A program made the position numbers and the translations under genes. The notes under the pieces are model-generated. The model ran no database searches. It was not told where the DNA came from and saw only the letters and a list, made by a program, of their open reading frames with translations. From Perca fluviatilis (taxonomy: Eukaryota > Chordata > Actinopteri > Perciformes > Percidae): a DNA stretch of 64,000 nucleotides. The stretch lies in contig NC_053112.1 in assembly GCF_010015445.1 (NCBI RefSeq), positions 38,620,281 to 38,684,280 of the forward strand. The letters are read 5' to 3'. How positions within the stretch are numbered: position 1 is the first letter of the stretch; the number at the start of each line of letters is the position of its first letter. This document shows, piece after piece, positions 1 to 11,904 of the stretch.

Positions 1-3000
1 TGTAAAATATGCAGCTCTGGTAGATGTTTGTGATTGGTCGTGCTGTGCAAACACCGCCTCTTTCATGTGAACGCGCGCTCGTCGCTGGATTGGGAAACCC
101 TGGGTTGATTGAACTAGTTGATAACCACCGTCGTGACACAGCTTATGCAGGACCGCGGTTGTTAGGTTAGATGAAGCCTGGTAATTGAAATCAATCCAGG
201 GCATGTTGATCTTGATTCGTAGTACAGGCCTCTGGTGAGGAAAAACTCAGTGTACAAACAGAGAAACCGAGCAAGTCTGCCAGTCAAAGTTATTAAGGTA
301 GATAATCCTCAGATGGACACGTTTTATCCAATCTGGTCTGAATCAAGTTAGTTTACTCATAGTACACTCATGCTTTTTCAATATGTCGGTGTTAATTGCA
401 TGAATGTTCAAAGAAGGTAAAGTCTGCACGCTCCGAAAAAATACTTTAATAGTGCAAATAAGGCACACAATGTTTCGGCCAACAATTTGGCCTTCCTCAA
501 TTGCATGAATGACCAGAGAGTTGTTATAAATCAGATCACAGCCTCAGTTTGACCTCTCTTGTCTGGATGGGAGAGCTTACCACCTCCGCTATGCATTTCC
601 TGGGGAAAGCCTAGACATGACATCACGTTGATTGATGTCCAGAGCAGCTACAATGGAATTTGATCCGAAAAAAATCATCTACTGTACAGTAGATAGCAGG
701 TTTTTAAAATCACAATTAAGCAAGTTGAAAGGTTTTCTTCACCTGCACGTTTTGGTATTTCGGTAACTCCTCGTAGGTGTTATTGACATTCCAGCAGCAC
801 ACCACAGTTAAACGGTTTGGCAATATTAAAATATTACATTCAATGCATTTAATTGTAACCTTTATCATCACTACGGAAGAAATAATGAAAATAAATCCTT
901 CAAAGCACTAAACGTAAACACCTTTGTGATTGCAAAAAAGTTTGTTTTGAGTATGTCAGACCTATGAACATAGAATAGAATCCATACAAATGTCAGCCTT
1001 TCATTACGAAATGAATTATGTATAATGTTGAAAATCAAAGACAATGTACACAAATATTATATGTGGTATGACATGATATTATATGTGATGTGTAATTCTC
1101 TGAGAGTGGAGTTTTTCTTAAGCCGTTGTGTTAGAGGCGCAGAGAAACAAAACAGAAATCTGATTCCTCCTACCGTTAAACAATCTAATCTAATAACCTC
1201 AAAGAGAAGGAGGGGGACACACAAGCGAGGGAGGGCATGATGATTGCAGCAAAACATTAATGCGAAAAGAAGAGACAACAGATGCTAATCTAGATGAAAT
1301 CCAAGGAAGGACCAGTGTGAAAAGGAACTTCTCTTTCACCAGGGCAATTGTATGAGCATTGTATGAGCAACATGCCACAGTAACAGATCTACAGGAGACA
1401 TTTCATTTCTCAGTTACATGAATAGGCCAATATTAGCTGTTTGCTGTCTTTACACAAGATGAAGAAAATACTATAAACTCCATCTCTAACAAGCCAAATA
1501 CTGGAAGTAGAGAGATACAGCTAGCTTATCTCTTAAAGACACTGTGGTAAAATACCAAACTGAAATGGATAGATGTAGATTGAATTTGTAGAGCTGATTC
1601 AGTAGACCTGAAGTTGTCTCTTACACCTGTCCCTACAGTGGGGTTGCCAGATTGGTGCTGTGTTGTAACACTGCCAGCAACAACAACAACATCACTAGGG
1701 AGTGCAAGTACCTGGCAGCACATGCTGTAGCTGTACAGGCTTTAAGTGTTTGGGCCGATGATTAAATGCCTCTTTGTCAAGACCAGGCCTGGAATTTCAC
1801 CATTTTAGGGGCAAGGCCACTTGGCCTTTGGTGTTGTCAGTTATTTTGAGGGCACAAAAGGCCAAATGCCAAGACAGCAATGGCATAATATAAATAATAT
1901 TAATAAAACAATGATTTAAGTCCACGGAAAAAAAATACATTTGAACTTAAGGGTTGGGGGTGATTTTATTTTTTATACAAAGTATAATATAGTATCACAA
2001 AATAATGTATTTATATTTACAAATTACCAGTATTTGTCTCAGATGTTTACTCAGTCACAGATTTGTGGCATTGGCACATCAGGATGAGTTGGATTTAAGT
2101 CACTTGGTCAACGTCACTGATGTGAGTTACTTTTGTAGGCTACACAGCGTTCTGTGTAATGTCAATCAAAGGCGAATTTATAAACTTAGTTATAAATGAT
2201 TTATGAGTAATGGCTTTCATCATTCTTTGTATTTACATTTGACCATTATTTCCCTGTTAACGGTTGTTTTATTGTGAAGCACTACACACAAAATATATTG
2301 AATCACTTTAAATTCACTATAGGCTAAATTAATCATTGATCATCCTTCTGCTTTCATATCTGCAAGGTGGTCAACAAGATTGGAAAGCTTTGGTTTTAGA
2401 TTTTTTTTTAAACTATTCAAATCAAGCATTGAACTGGTTGACATAATGGGGAGTCAGAAATAGACATTGATTTAGGCCAAAAAAGTTGGGAACTACTGTA
2501 TGAAACCACATGGTCTTTTTTTTTCTTTTCTAAATGTGTTTTATAATTATGCCACATAATAACAAAGAATAAAGTGCAACACACATTGGCTACCTTTTTT
2601 TTTTTTACTTTGGTGTCTCATTCCTTATACTTCCGTCAGTACACTGCTAATGTGCACTGACCACTTACTGCCGTAGTGCCCACTTTCGATGGTTAGTATT
2701 GTTCCAAAAGGAACACTTATGTTAAACACTTAGCGGAAATGACAAGCGGGATGAGCGTGACAAACACCACGAACGCAACACATGTGAACACGATTTTCCA
2801 GCCCGCCAAAAATACGGGATTTTCCTGTATGTAAAAACGGACAGATACAGCAACTGTTTCTCGCTTAAAATGTTTTCAGAAACACGTTTGAGTCTCAATC
2901 TGTGAATTCTGTTGTGGTTTATTTCTGGTTGCAATGCAACCCGGACAATTGTGTGATAGTTCGTAGTTTGTAAATGAATTCAAAAGCTAAATGCTAGTCA

Positions 3001-3760
3001 ATTTACATGATTCATGTGTTGATTGTGGGAACTGTCTGGGAAATACTGTAATCTTGTAAGCAATAAGCAAACCATAGATTTCCCCTGATACATCAGAAAG
3101 TGAAAAGGTGTTAAATCAGATGGGTGTTGTGTTATTGTGTGTTCTGGCAGTTTCTCATTGTAAACTGTGTGAAACACAACAATCACAAAGCAACTGCCCC
3201 CCTCCCACTATTACGGAACAAGATTCGTAATAGTGTTCGTCTTCTTTCTAGCTGTCCTTAATAATTCATCACATATGAGTTCCAGTTGTAGTTGCAGACT
3301 AATTACGCTCAAAACCGCCTATTTCTTTGTTTGCTCTTTGTGACCACCAGAGAAGATAAACCGATGCATAAGTGCAGTTCAGTACAGCATCACTTGTCAG
3401 TCTGTTGTTTGTAACTTGGTTTGTTCGTTATAGGTCAGTGTAGATGCTAAACAAATTAGAACTAATTTGTTCTTTGGTCTGTTGACTGAACTGAACTTTA
3501 GGTGTGGAAACAACTTATTGTCAGTCCCAGTGTTCAACCTAGAAACCTTCCAGTCACAAGTCAGCCTTTCCAAAAATCTATCTCATGGCTCATCAATCTT
3601 ATAATCCAAAATTAATAAACAATGATGACTACAAGAGTAGAAAATGCTTAAAATTAATGATTTCCTTATGAGAAACCAATGGTAACTGCAACAGTCAGCA
3701 ATGGATGCAACACGAGTATTTGTGAAAAGTGTAAGACCGAGAAATCCGATGTCTTGTGGT
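1..3760. other. Non-coding AT-rich sequence, no gene seen
   Basis: No open frame with coding character and no splice-linked homology. A short block at about 445-500 (TTTCGGCCAACAATTTGGCC) looks like a transposon end. It may be intergenic or an intron before FRMPD1's ATG exon. Confidence 0.6.
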
Positions 3761-3812
3761 TCATATGAGAGGGAAGTACAGTATAACATTCCCAGCAGCC
3801 TCTAATGTTACA

Positions 3813-3816
<4 letters not shown>

Positions 3817-3850
<34 letters not shown>

Positions 3851-3882
3851 CCACACCTTTTTTTTTTTTTTTTTTTTTTTTT
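3817..3882 (+). repeat. Poly-T tracts
   Basis: Two long T-runs separated by CCACACC. They create artificial poly-Phe/poly-Lys open frames. Confidence 0.9.
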
Positions 3883-3949
3883 CGCAACACGCTGTGCCTA
3901 ATCTTTCCTTCAACACAATTTTACCACAATGGATTAGACCACTGGCAGC

Positions 3950-4800
3950 GGTGGCCCTAGACCTTTTGGGGGCCCTAAGCAAGATTTGGTTTGGGGGGCT
4001 TCACATTGTAATGCATTACCACTTCACTTGGCACTGAATCATCAACTTGTGTATTTAAAAATAAAGCTGAAGAACTGATATTGGTTCGCCGATATTACGG
4101 GTCGATATTGGCCCATCACTCGCTATGTATCTGTATTGGTGTATATCTTGTCCGATATGCGTCGATAGGAAAACTTTTTTTACAGAATCTGCAGTTACCA
4201 TTTATAGAATTGTTCAACAATATTATACATTATATGTACTGTATAATATTGTTAAAAATTCCCTAATAAAGGTATTTTTTTAAGAAAGCAGCCTTTTGGG
4301 TGCCTGGGTGGCGTAGTGGTAGAGCAAGTGCCAATATATAGAGGCTCAGTCATTGACGCAGAGGTTGCGGGTTTGATTCCGACCTGTGGCCCTTTCCTGC
4401 ATGTTTTTCTGCCTCTCTGTCCTCTTTCATGTCTAAGCTGTCACTAATAAAAGCCTAAAATGGCACAAAAAAAAATTCTTTAAAGAAAAAGTAAGCAGCC
4501 TCTTCTGTGTCAGAGGGGCCACTGAGGCAAGTGTAGAGGAATTGAACACCGACTGCTACTTCTCTGCTGGGGATCCTGCTGGTTAGTGTGCAGGCGTTGG
4601 ATGGTGAGCTGGGTGGCCTCCGTGCTACGTCGGTTTCTAGCAGGTTGTCGGGAGCTGTGGTATCTTTTCGCCAAACTTGGCTGGGTCTTTGAGTGCCGAT
4701 GTCATTTAACTGGGTGACTCATTTTCTATGCTTTTGGGGGCCCTCTGGTAGCCACGGGGCCCTAAGCAGCCGCTTAGTTTGCTCATACAGAATGTCTGGT
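3950..4800. repeat. Interspersed repeat with GGGGGCCCTAAGC ends, hosting a SINE
   Basis: GTGGCCCTAGACCTTTTGGG on the left, GGGGGCCCTCTGGTAGCCAC and GGGGCCCTAAGCAGCC on the right. A CCGATATTACGGGTCGATAT-type block (4080-4270) and the SINE at 4298 lie between. Boundaries approximate. Confidence 0.5.
4298..4475 (+). mobile_element. tRNA-derived SINE
   Basis: Box A-like TGGCGTAGTGGTAGAGCAAG and box B-like GGTTTGATTCC, then the tail GTGGCCCTTTCCTGCATG, CTAAGCTGTC, AATAAAAGCC and an A-run. Near-identical 13-nt flanks (AAGAAAGCAGCCT / AAGTAAGCAGCCT) look like target-site duplications. It is inserted in another repeat. Confidence 0.88.
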
Positions 4801-7484
4801 CGGCTCTGACAACAGGGCTTGTACTTCATCAGTATAGTCAATTAAAGTCACTTGAGAAGGGAAACATGTTTATGGGATTAAAGGGGATTAGAGGTGTATG
4901 AAGGCTTTGTCCCAGTGTTTGACAGTTTAAATGCTCAGACATTTGGCTGCAATCCATCCCTGATGATCATCCGCTTTTAGAATGATGTAACTCCTCTGGA
5001 AATCCACGATTCAGGAGGGCTTTACGTTTCTTTTTATTTGCGTATGTATCCATTTCACTGGTGAGATCACCACGCTGGTGAGCTAGTTGGGTTTTTCTGA
5101 CCCCAACGAACCTAAGTACACTTCTGCATTGTGTCTCTGTAACCTGAGAAGTGAGATACTGTGAGAGTGAAGCAAACAGGAAGAGTGAGCTATGGAAGAG
5201 ATGTAAAGGGGGAGAGAGAGAAGCAGGAGAGGGGTGTTCGCAGACAGATGGATAGATAATGTGCTTATGACTCAGGATCCCCAGTAGACATTGCTGTCTG
5301 GGTGTGTCACTCACCACTTTCATCACTGAGCCCTCCTCCTCTCTCACCTTTTATCACTGTCTATGTTTTCTATCCTCCTTTCATTCAGTTTTCTTCATTC
5401 AGGAGTTAGGTCATCATACTGTAACTGATGCATACTGTACCATGATGATCTAACTCCTCCTCTCCCTCCCTGCCCTCTTGTTTTCTCTAATGGATCGTGC
5501 TAATGCCCATCATCAGTAGCGGCCGTCTGGGGGAGATTCCTTCCTCACTGAGGAACCGACCCGCTGAGATCATTCATTCCATCCATCTATTAATCCATTC
5601 AATTATCTGCCTCCATCTATCATCCACCCATCCATTCACTCATTCATTGTTTTTGGACTCATCTATCCACTTTTTTGACCATTGATTGCTTTATTACTCT
5701 AAATGATTCATTCACTCATCTGTTCACTTATTCATTTACTGCTTATATGCTTTTCCATCTTTCCGTCATTCAGATTAAGGTGACTCTACGAATGCTCACA
5801 AGTTCATGAGTATCTATTCCTCAGTCACAGTCGAGTAGGTTCAGCCTTTTGATGATGTGAAGGGGGTATTAGGTAACGTCTAATGACAAAGGCGTGTGCA
5901 TGCGTGGGCGTGTGTGTCTCTAAGAGCTTGAACTAAAGAGCTAATACTTGTATTCCTGGCTAATGTTTGATTTCTTTTAACAAGCCTGTGTGAGTATTCT
6001 CAGCAAAATAATAAAAGATCAACAGTAAACCACTTACTAAAGAGCAAACAACACAGTGTGAGTGATCCTTATCACTAAAGACAAATTTACGTGTACAAGT
6101 ATAGTTGGGCTAAACGATTAATCAAAATCCAATTGATATTGCAGTGTATTAGAACACCGTTTAATCTAACAATCTAACCAAATAGACGGGCCAAGTTTGT
6201 TTTGGCCCACGATGGCATTTGACATGCACATGCCTATTCTCCTCTTATTTAAAAAAATAAATAAATAAAAAAAATAAAAATCCTAACCATAATGACTAAG
6301 GAATGTACATTTTGTGTAGCTAATAATTACTTAATCTGAGTTTTACAGCAATATAAAGCACCTTGCAGTCAGAAAGATGTCTTTCATTTTTAAATATGTT
6401 TATGCTCCCAAAAGAAGCATATGGATCATCTCTGCAAATGAATAAAGTTAATCTAAGGCAGATTAAAGAGCTGTTATTATTTCAAAATGTTATTTTAGAT
6501 TCAGAATGCTATGAAATATAATACAATTGGATGTAATGTAATTTCATATTATTTTTGGCCTGTGGGCATTTTTTTTCACATAAAAGATTTTGGGCGCCTC
6601 TGAAAAAGAGGGTCTAAAACACCTGGCCCTGTGGGCTGTACATGCACTCACACTTCCCTCATTCCATGTGATGTATGCAAATGAGAGTAGATGAAGAAAA
6701 CGACTTATAAAATGCAATCGCGCAAGCTTTGAGGCTCGCAGTACTACTGTACTGTGTGAAATTGGCCAAGGACGGGTTTAATTACGATCCACATGTTTAC
6801 ATATTCCATTGGTACTGTATAAGAGTAGCGTAATGTGTGCATAGCGGGTGTGTGATTGAGAGACAGTGGATCAGAGCAGATAGTTGTCTGCATTTAGAGC
6901 AGAGAACAAATTAGTAATAAAGTTGTCAAGTGGTAGTAAATGTTACACTAACAACATTCAATAACAAGAATAATAATACTGATAAGGAAGAAGATAGATA
7001 AAGAGAGGAACTTGTTGGTTTCAGCTTCTCAAATATGAGAATGTGAGTTTTTCTTTGCCATAATGTGATTTTTGTTTGAATATGTCACCCTTAGCTCTGT
7101 ATTGTATATATTTTTATAATGAGCTTTTATTACTATTCACCAACATTTTATAGATCAATATATGATCCATCAATTATTCAAGAAAATGTCAGATTATTTT
7201 TTTTTATTTTATCAGTTCATTTGTTAGAGACAATACATATAGGCTTTGTTACATCTATATGGGACTTGGAGCCATAGGCTAATTTGCAGTTCTTGTCCCT
7301 GGTTAGGCTCTTAGAAATGACACATGGTAAAACACTATAAAATAGACATACAAACTAACAATTGAAGCAGACAAACAGGCAGTCACAGATGCATAACAAC
7401 TAACAGTAAAGCAAACATGGACCAGCAGCCACATACAGTACATGCATAAAGACGAACAATAGGCTACAGCAGACTGAGGCAGCA
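4801..7484. other. Non-coding sequence, no gene seen
   Basis: Contains loose ATTCATCCATC repeats (5570-5730), a hairpin at 5401 and AT-rich stretches. Open frames are short and lack coding signals. Confidence 0.6.
5401..5458 (+). other. Hairpin-forming sequence
   Basis: AGGAGTTAGGTCATCAT pairs with ATGATGATCTAACTCCT across a 24-nt loop, with one mismatch in 17. Role unknown. Confidence 0.6.
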
Positions 7485-8780
7485 ACCTAGATACATATCA
7501 TGATACATGGATCACGATTCAATACATTGTGATATATTTCGATAAGGCGATATATTGGGATTTTTTTATAGTATAATTTTAGAAAAACTATTTTAAAAAA
7601 GACGATATAGATGATATAAATAAAAGTCAAAGAAGTTTACTTTAGGTAAACAATTCAGTACACAGAAAATCAAACTGCCAGTTTGAGATTGTGGTTCACA
7701 GGTTCTTAGTGAACTAATTTTGGTATGCTAAAGTAGGCCAGAGTTCAGCCACAGAGGTGTCAAAAGTATTCACATTCATTACTCAAGTAGAAGTATAGAT
7801 ACTAGGGTTTGAAAAGACTTCTGTAGAAGTTGAAGTATCAACTCAAGCTTTTTACTCAAGTAAAAGTGTAAAAGTTCTGGTTTCAAAACTACTTAAAGTA
7901 TAAAAGTAAATGTAATGTAAGGGGAAAAAATGCCAAAAAGGACAAAAGCTTAGCCCGGCCCACAGGGGCCTATAGTGCACTACCCCACCTCCACAAAATA
8001 TTTTTTTTCTAAAGGCCATAATGACTATGATAATGTTATATTAAAATCATAGTGCAAATTCAGAAGGGCTGAAAAAGGTGACACATCTCTTCTGTGTTTT
8101 TCAGACAACGGCAGCTACAGTCTGGTGTTAGAATCCTCTCCAGTGAAATACAGACACTTTTACACCGTTTAGCTGTCAGCATTTTAACCGTGTTTACTCC
8201 AGCTACTAGCTAACGTTAGGCTAACGTCACCTGCTGCCGAGTGTAGCATTAACTAGCGTCCCGTGCGGCGATGTTTCAGTTCCCTCTAACGTCCGTTTTC
8301 GGAGCATCAGAGAGAAGCGCAGTCATTTAAGTAGCACCTAAATAAGGCACCGAAATCTGCGTTGCTATTCGGTCCGGTAGATAACGGTCGTTAAGACACT
8401 GGTGGCGTATTAGCACCGGGTCTGTGCAGCTGCGATGGATCGCGTACAAACCAATAGGGTGTCGGAATGGTATATGTTTATACTTCTCATCCAACCACAA
8501 TCAAATTTACTCTCTCCGGATGGAGCGATTTATCTGGATAGGTTTTTTTTTTTTGAACGATGACGAGCCGGAATGAAAACAAGCTGAACTGCATAGATCA
8601 GCATAGCCATCTAGTGATAGGGGGTTTAAACACAACATAAACGTGAACCACTGTCTTACCATGAATATTTTTGAACGTAAACTAAAAAAAAATCAATATT
8701 GTGTTTTTGAAAAATCAATACAGTATTGCATAATAAAATTTCGCGATACTCAAGTGTATAAATTTTTTTCTTAAACCCCT
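7485..8780. repeat. Composite interspersed repeats upstream of FRMPD1
   Basis: Ends with ATCATGATACATGGATCACG and TTTCGCGATACTCAAGTG recall transposons with TATCGTGATACAT-type ends. Inside, 7745-7920 has the GTATTCACATTCATTACTCA and ACTCAAGTAAAAGTGTAAAA blocks of a separate fish repeat, and 8090-8480 a GC-richer block with GCTAGCTAACGTTAGGCTAA. Boundaries approximate. Confidence 0.5.
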
Positions 8781-9228
8781 TGTGTGTTTTTGTAAGCTGA
8801 TATAGCATTACCTAGAATATTGCAAGGTTCCGCAAAGACCCATTAACTCCCAAGTCCAGCTCTATGTATTAGCCTGACTAAACCCCACATAGACTCCAGA
8901 GGCGACCCATGTCCATTACCAGCAGCTCACCAACCACCACGGCCTGTCAACAATCATTTATGCCAACCACCTGCCTCACAGCAAACACAACAGGGACCCA
9001 TCTAAAAGATACACCATCCTTATTGATAATTAGGAATTATTGATATTGATGTTTACTGAGGCTTGAATGCAACAGGCAATTGGCCCATAACTCAGGCTAA
9101 AAGCCTATTTGGCTGCATGAAGTCACACATGACATCATTGTTGGCCTCAGAGGTCCCAGTACCAAGCCAAATGTGTGTCTGCTGTGTCTCTGAAGCACTG
9201 CATTTGGCAAGATATTTTCACTCCTGGG

Positions 9229-10176
9229 TAGGGCTGCTCGATTATGGAAAAAATCATAATTCAGATTGTTTTGGTCAATATTGAAATCACGATTATTTAA
9301 CATGACTTTTGGAAAGATTATTGAACTTAAAAAACTGTGAAAAAAAAGTTCACAAATCTACAGTAAAAAACACCTTGAACTGGTAAATTTCCATTAATAC
9401 TTTTCCCGTTTGAAATCTTTTTTTGAACAAGACAAAGTAAGGCCAGCTACACACGTGCTGCGTGGCGTGAGCGTGTCAGCTGCATGGCGTGTCCGTTTTT
9501 ATTTCGGCTCCCATGTTAACAGGTTAGAGCTTCCACACTGCCTGTATGACACGCACATCTCAGGCACATCTCAGCCGAAAACGCGTGCATGCTAGAAATA
9601 GGACCGACGCCTATTTTTCATGCGACACGCAAGCGTGGCAAAATAGAATAGGAAAAGATGTTCATATGTTATTTTGACACGAAGGCATTTAATAAATGAC
9701 ATTTTGATGTTACGTAAATGAAGATAGAAATGTAATTTAAAAAAATAATAAATAATTATCGATTTTCAAATATTGCACCTGTCCATACAGAACGAAATAT
9801 TCTGTAGCCTATTTTGCCGTCAATACTGCCGACGTTGTTTTTGCTCTAATCAAATCAGTATGTATTTAATATGAAGTATACTATTGCTTGAGTGCAGTAA
9901 ATCAATGGGAAACATCCATGTGTCCAGACAAGGCTAGCAGCAGCAGCGCCGCATCAGGCACGTTTCTGGTGTGCAAAGACATAGAAAACGCCATGCAGCT
10001 GCCACGCAACTGACACGCCACAGAAACGCCGCGCCCACGCCATGCATCCAGTGTGTAGCCAACGTAAGAGTTTAGTTGCAAAATGTAATGTGCAAAAAAA
10101 CTTTTTTCTTGATTATTCTGTGTTTTTTTTATCATTAGGAGCTTAAATTGTAAAATTGATTAGTTGCACAGCCCTA
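9229..10176. mobile_element. hAT-like non-autonomous element (split by another insert)
   Basis: Ends TAGGGCTG / CAGCCCTA, flanked by CTCCTGGG (9221-9228) and CTCTTGGG (10177-10184), an 8-bp duplication with one mismatch as hAT elements make. Interior TCGATTATGGAAAAAATCAT and TTTTGGTCAATATTGAAATC is shared with the copy at 12811-13137. Interrupted at 9442-10063. Confidence 0.85.
9442..10063. mobile_element. MITE nested in the hAT-like element
   Basis: 622-bp insert with inverted ends built on GGCTACACAC-TGC-TGGCGTG (left GCCAGCTACACACG, right GTGTGTAGCCAAC). Flanked by the 5-bp direct repeat GTAAG at 9437-9441 and 10064-10068; the sister hAT copy at 12811 lacks this insert. Family not identified. 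Confidence 0.8.
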
Positions 10177-10189
10177 CTCTTGGGATTAA

Positions 10190-11473
10190 AGGTCCGATGA
10201 CATGGTGCTCTTTGGATGCTTTTATATAGACCTTAGTGGTCCCCTAATACTGTATCTGAAGTCTCTTTCCCAAAATTCAGCCTTGGTGCAGAATTACAGC
10301 CACTAGAGCCAGTCCCACAATGAGCTTTCCTCAGAACATGCCATTTCTGTGACTACGTTTACATGCAGCCAATAACCCGTTCAAAACCGGAATATTAGCA
10401 ATAACCCGGTCGCGCACGGCCATGTAAACACCGGCAAAAACCCGAATATGCTCATATTCCGGTTTTAAAAACCGAATATGCTACCTGGGTTACCCCTTTT
10501 CTAACCCGAAATTTTGGTCATGTAAACGCGTATCGGCATATCTCCATCAAAAGGAACATTGATTTGTGTTCTGCGCATGTTCTATTCGCAAGGAATCTTG
10601 GTCTTTTGAGTAGAGGAACTTCTTGTATGCGCCAGAAAACATAGTTATAATAATAATTATATACTATAATAATATAGTTATATATATATATATATGTCAA
10701 TGCAGAAAACCTGCGCGCAGTATACCGGAAGTAAACAAGAAGTAGAGGTAAACATGGCGAGACCGGCCGCACGCACCACACTTTTGGAGCCAGGAGGAAA
10801 CCAATTTCTTTATTAGTGTGGTGAAAAACATGAATATAATGTCTTTTGTTGACGGCAGAAAGTACCGAGATAGTGAGATTTATAAGAAGGTGACCGAAAA
10901 GTTATTGCGTCTTAAGGTTGTCCGTAGGCTACGTCCAGACGCTAACCGTGCGTCGCCGTTTACGTCGGGATATTGCCATTTGATTACAAATGCCATGTAT
11001 ACAGGAGTAACTCTCTCTGCTCACGCATGTAAACGGGTTATTCCGAATGTTTCAGAAACCCGAATAGTGACCTTAACCCGACCATAACCCGAAAATTGAC
11101 AGCTTGTAAACGTAGTCTGTGTCTTTAGCTATTGAGGAGGAGAGAGGGAGGGGCAAGGTGGAGGGTGGGGCCTTGACCAACTGCCACTTTTCTCGTTTGA
11201 AAGCCATGATGTCTCTCTCTCATGGGTTGGCCAAATTCTTTGGGCGGGCAAAGCAGAGAAAGGGGAGGTAACCTTGCTCCTTATGACCTCATAAGGAGAA
11301 GATTCCAGAACAGCTCATCTGAGCTTTCATTTTCTCAAAGGCAGAGCTGGATACCCAGGGCTCGGTTTACACCTATCGCCATTTCAAGCCAATTGGGGAC
11401 CATAGGCAAGGTGGGGAAACTCATATTAATGTTAAAAAACCTCATAAAGTGAAATTTTCATGCCATGGGACCT
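10190..11473. mobile_element. TTAA-flanked MITE (piggyBac-like ends), split by an inner element
   Basis: Ends AGGTCCGATGACATGG and CCATGGGACCT, with TTAA on both sides (10186-10189, 11474-11477). An inner element occupies 10352-11116. No transposase seen; assignment to piggyBac rests only on TTAA and terminal repeats. Confidence 0.8.
10352..11116. mobile_element. Nested DNA element with ACTACGTTTACA ends
   Basis: Perfect 12-bp inverted ends ACTACGTTTACA / TGTAAACGTAGT, flanked by CTGTG at 10347-10351 and 11117-11121. Rich in AACCCG and CCGGAATA blocks in both orientations, plus a TA repeat near 10680. An 89-codon open frame at 10818 has no recognisable domain. Superfamily uncertain. Confidence 0.75.
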
Positions 11474-11785
11474 TTAACTTGCCTATTTCTTCTATCCTGA
11501 TTGCAACAATCTTATGGAGTTGGATTTGAAAAGACAAACATTTGACGTTCTCTCATAATATTTCTGTTTTTTAAATGGACAGAAAACACTTGAGCTTGCT
11601 TTTCACCATTCAGGAAATCTGGTTTTGATAAGGGTTTTAACACCTGAGCTGTCTTCCTCCTGTTTGATGTACACGTGAAGTGTTTCATCACACTGCACTG
11701 GCACTTTGTCGGTAATGTTAAGCCATTTATCCAGTTATGCTGTATGAATGTATAACTCCTTTGACCTTTGCCCACTTGTAGGTAA

Positions 11786-11904
11786 ATGGAGGCGCAGGAC
11801 AGGAGCCGCTCCCCTTCCCGTAGAACCAGCCGGGTGGAGCAGGTGGTGGGACGATGGCTGAGACGCTCCCGAGACCTAGGCAGCAGGTCTCACTCTCTGA
11901 GCAG
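11786..11904 (+). CDS. frmpd1: FRMPD1 coding exon 1 (start codon)
   Basis: Residues 1-39 plus two bases of codon 40. Begins MEAQDRSRSPSRR and contains VEQVVGRWLRRSRD, which matches the conserved N-terminus of vertebrate FRMPD1. Acceptor ends at 11781; donor GT at 11905. The ATG is four bases inside the exon, so the exon carries almost no 5' UTR. Confidence 0.9.

Noticed and set aside
3756..4037. Poly-Phe and poly-Lys open frames
   Set aside because: They are translations of the poly-T tracts.
4298..4400. Possible tRNA genes at 4.3, 12.2 and 56.4 kb
   Set aside because: Box A/B are present but shared 3' tails, A-runs and target duplications show SINEs; cloverleaf stems are not maintained.
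10818..11087. An 89-codon open frame in the ACTACGTTTACA element
   Set aside because: No domain or motif recognised, and it runs into the inverted end; most likely chance within a transposon.
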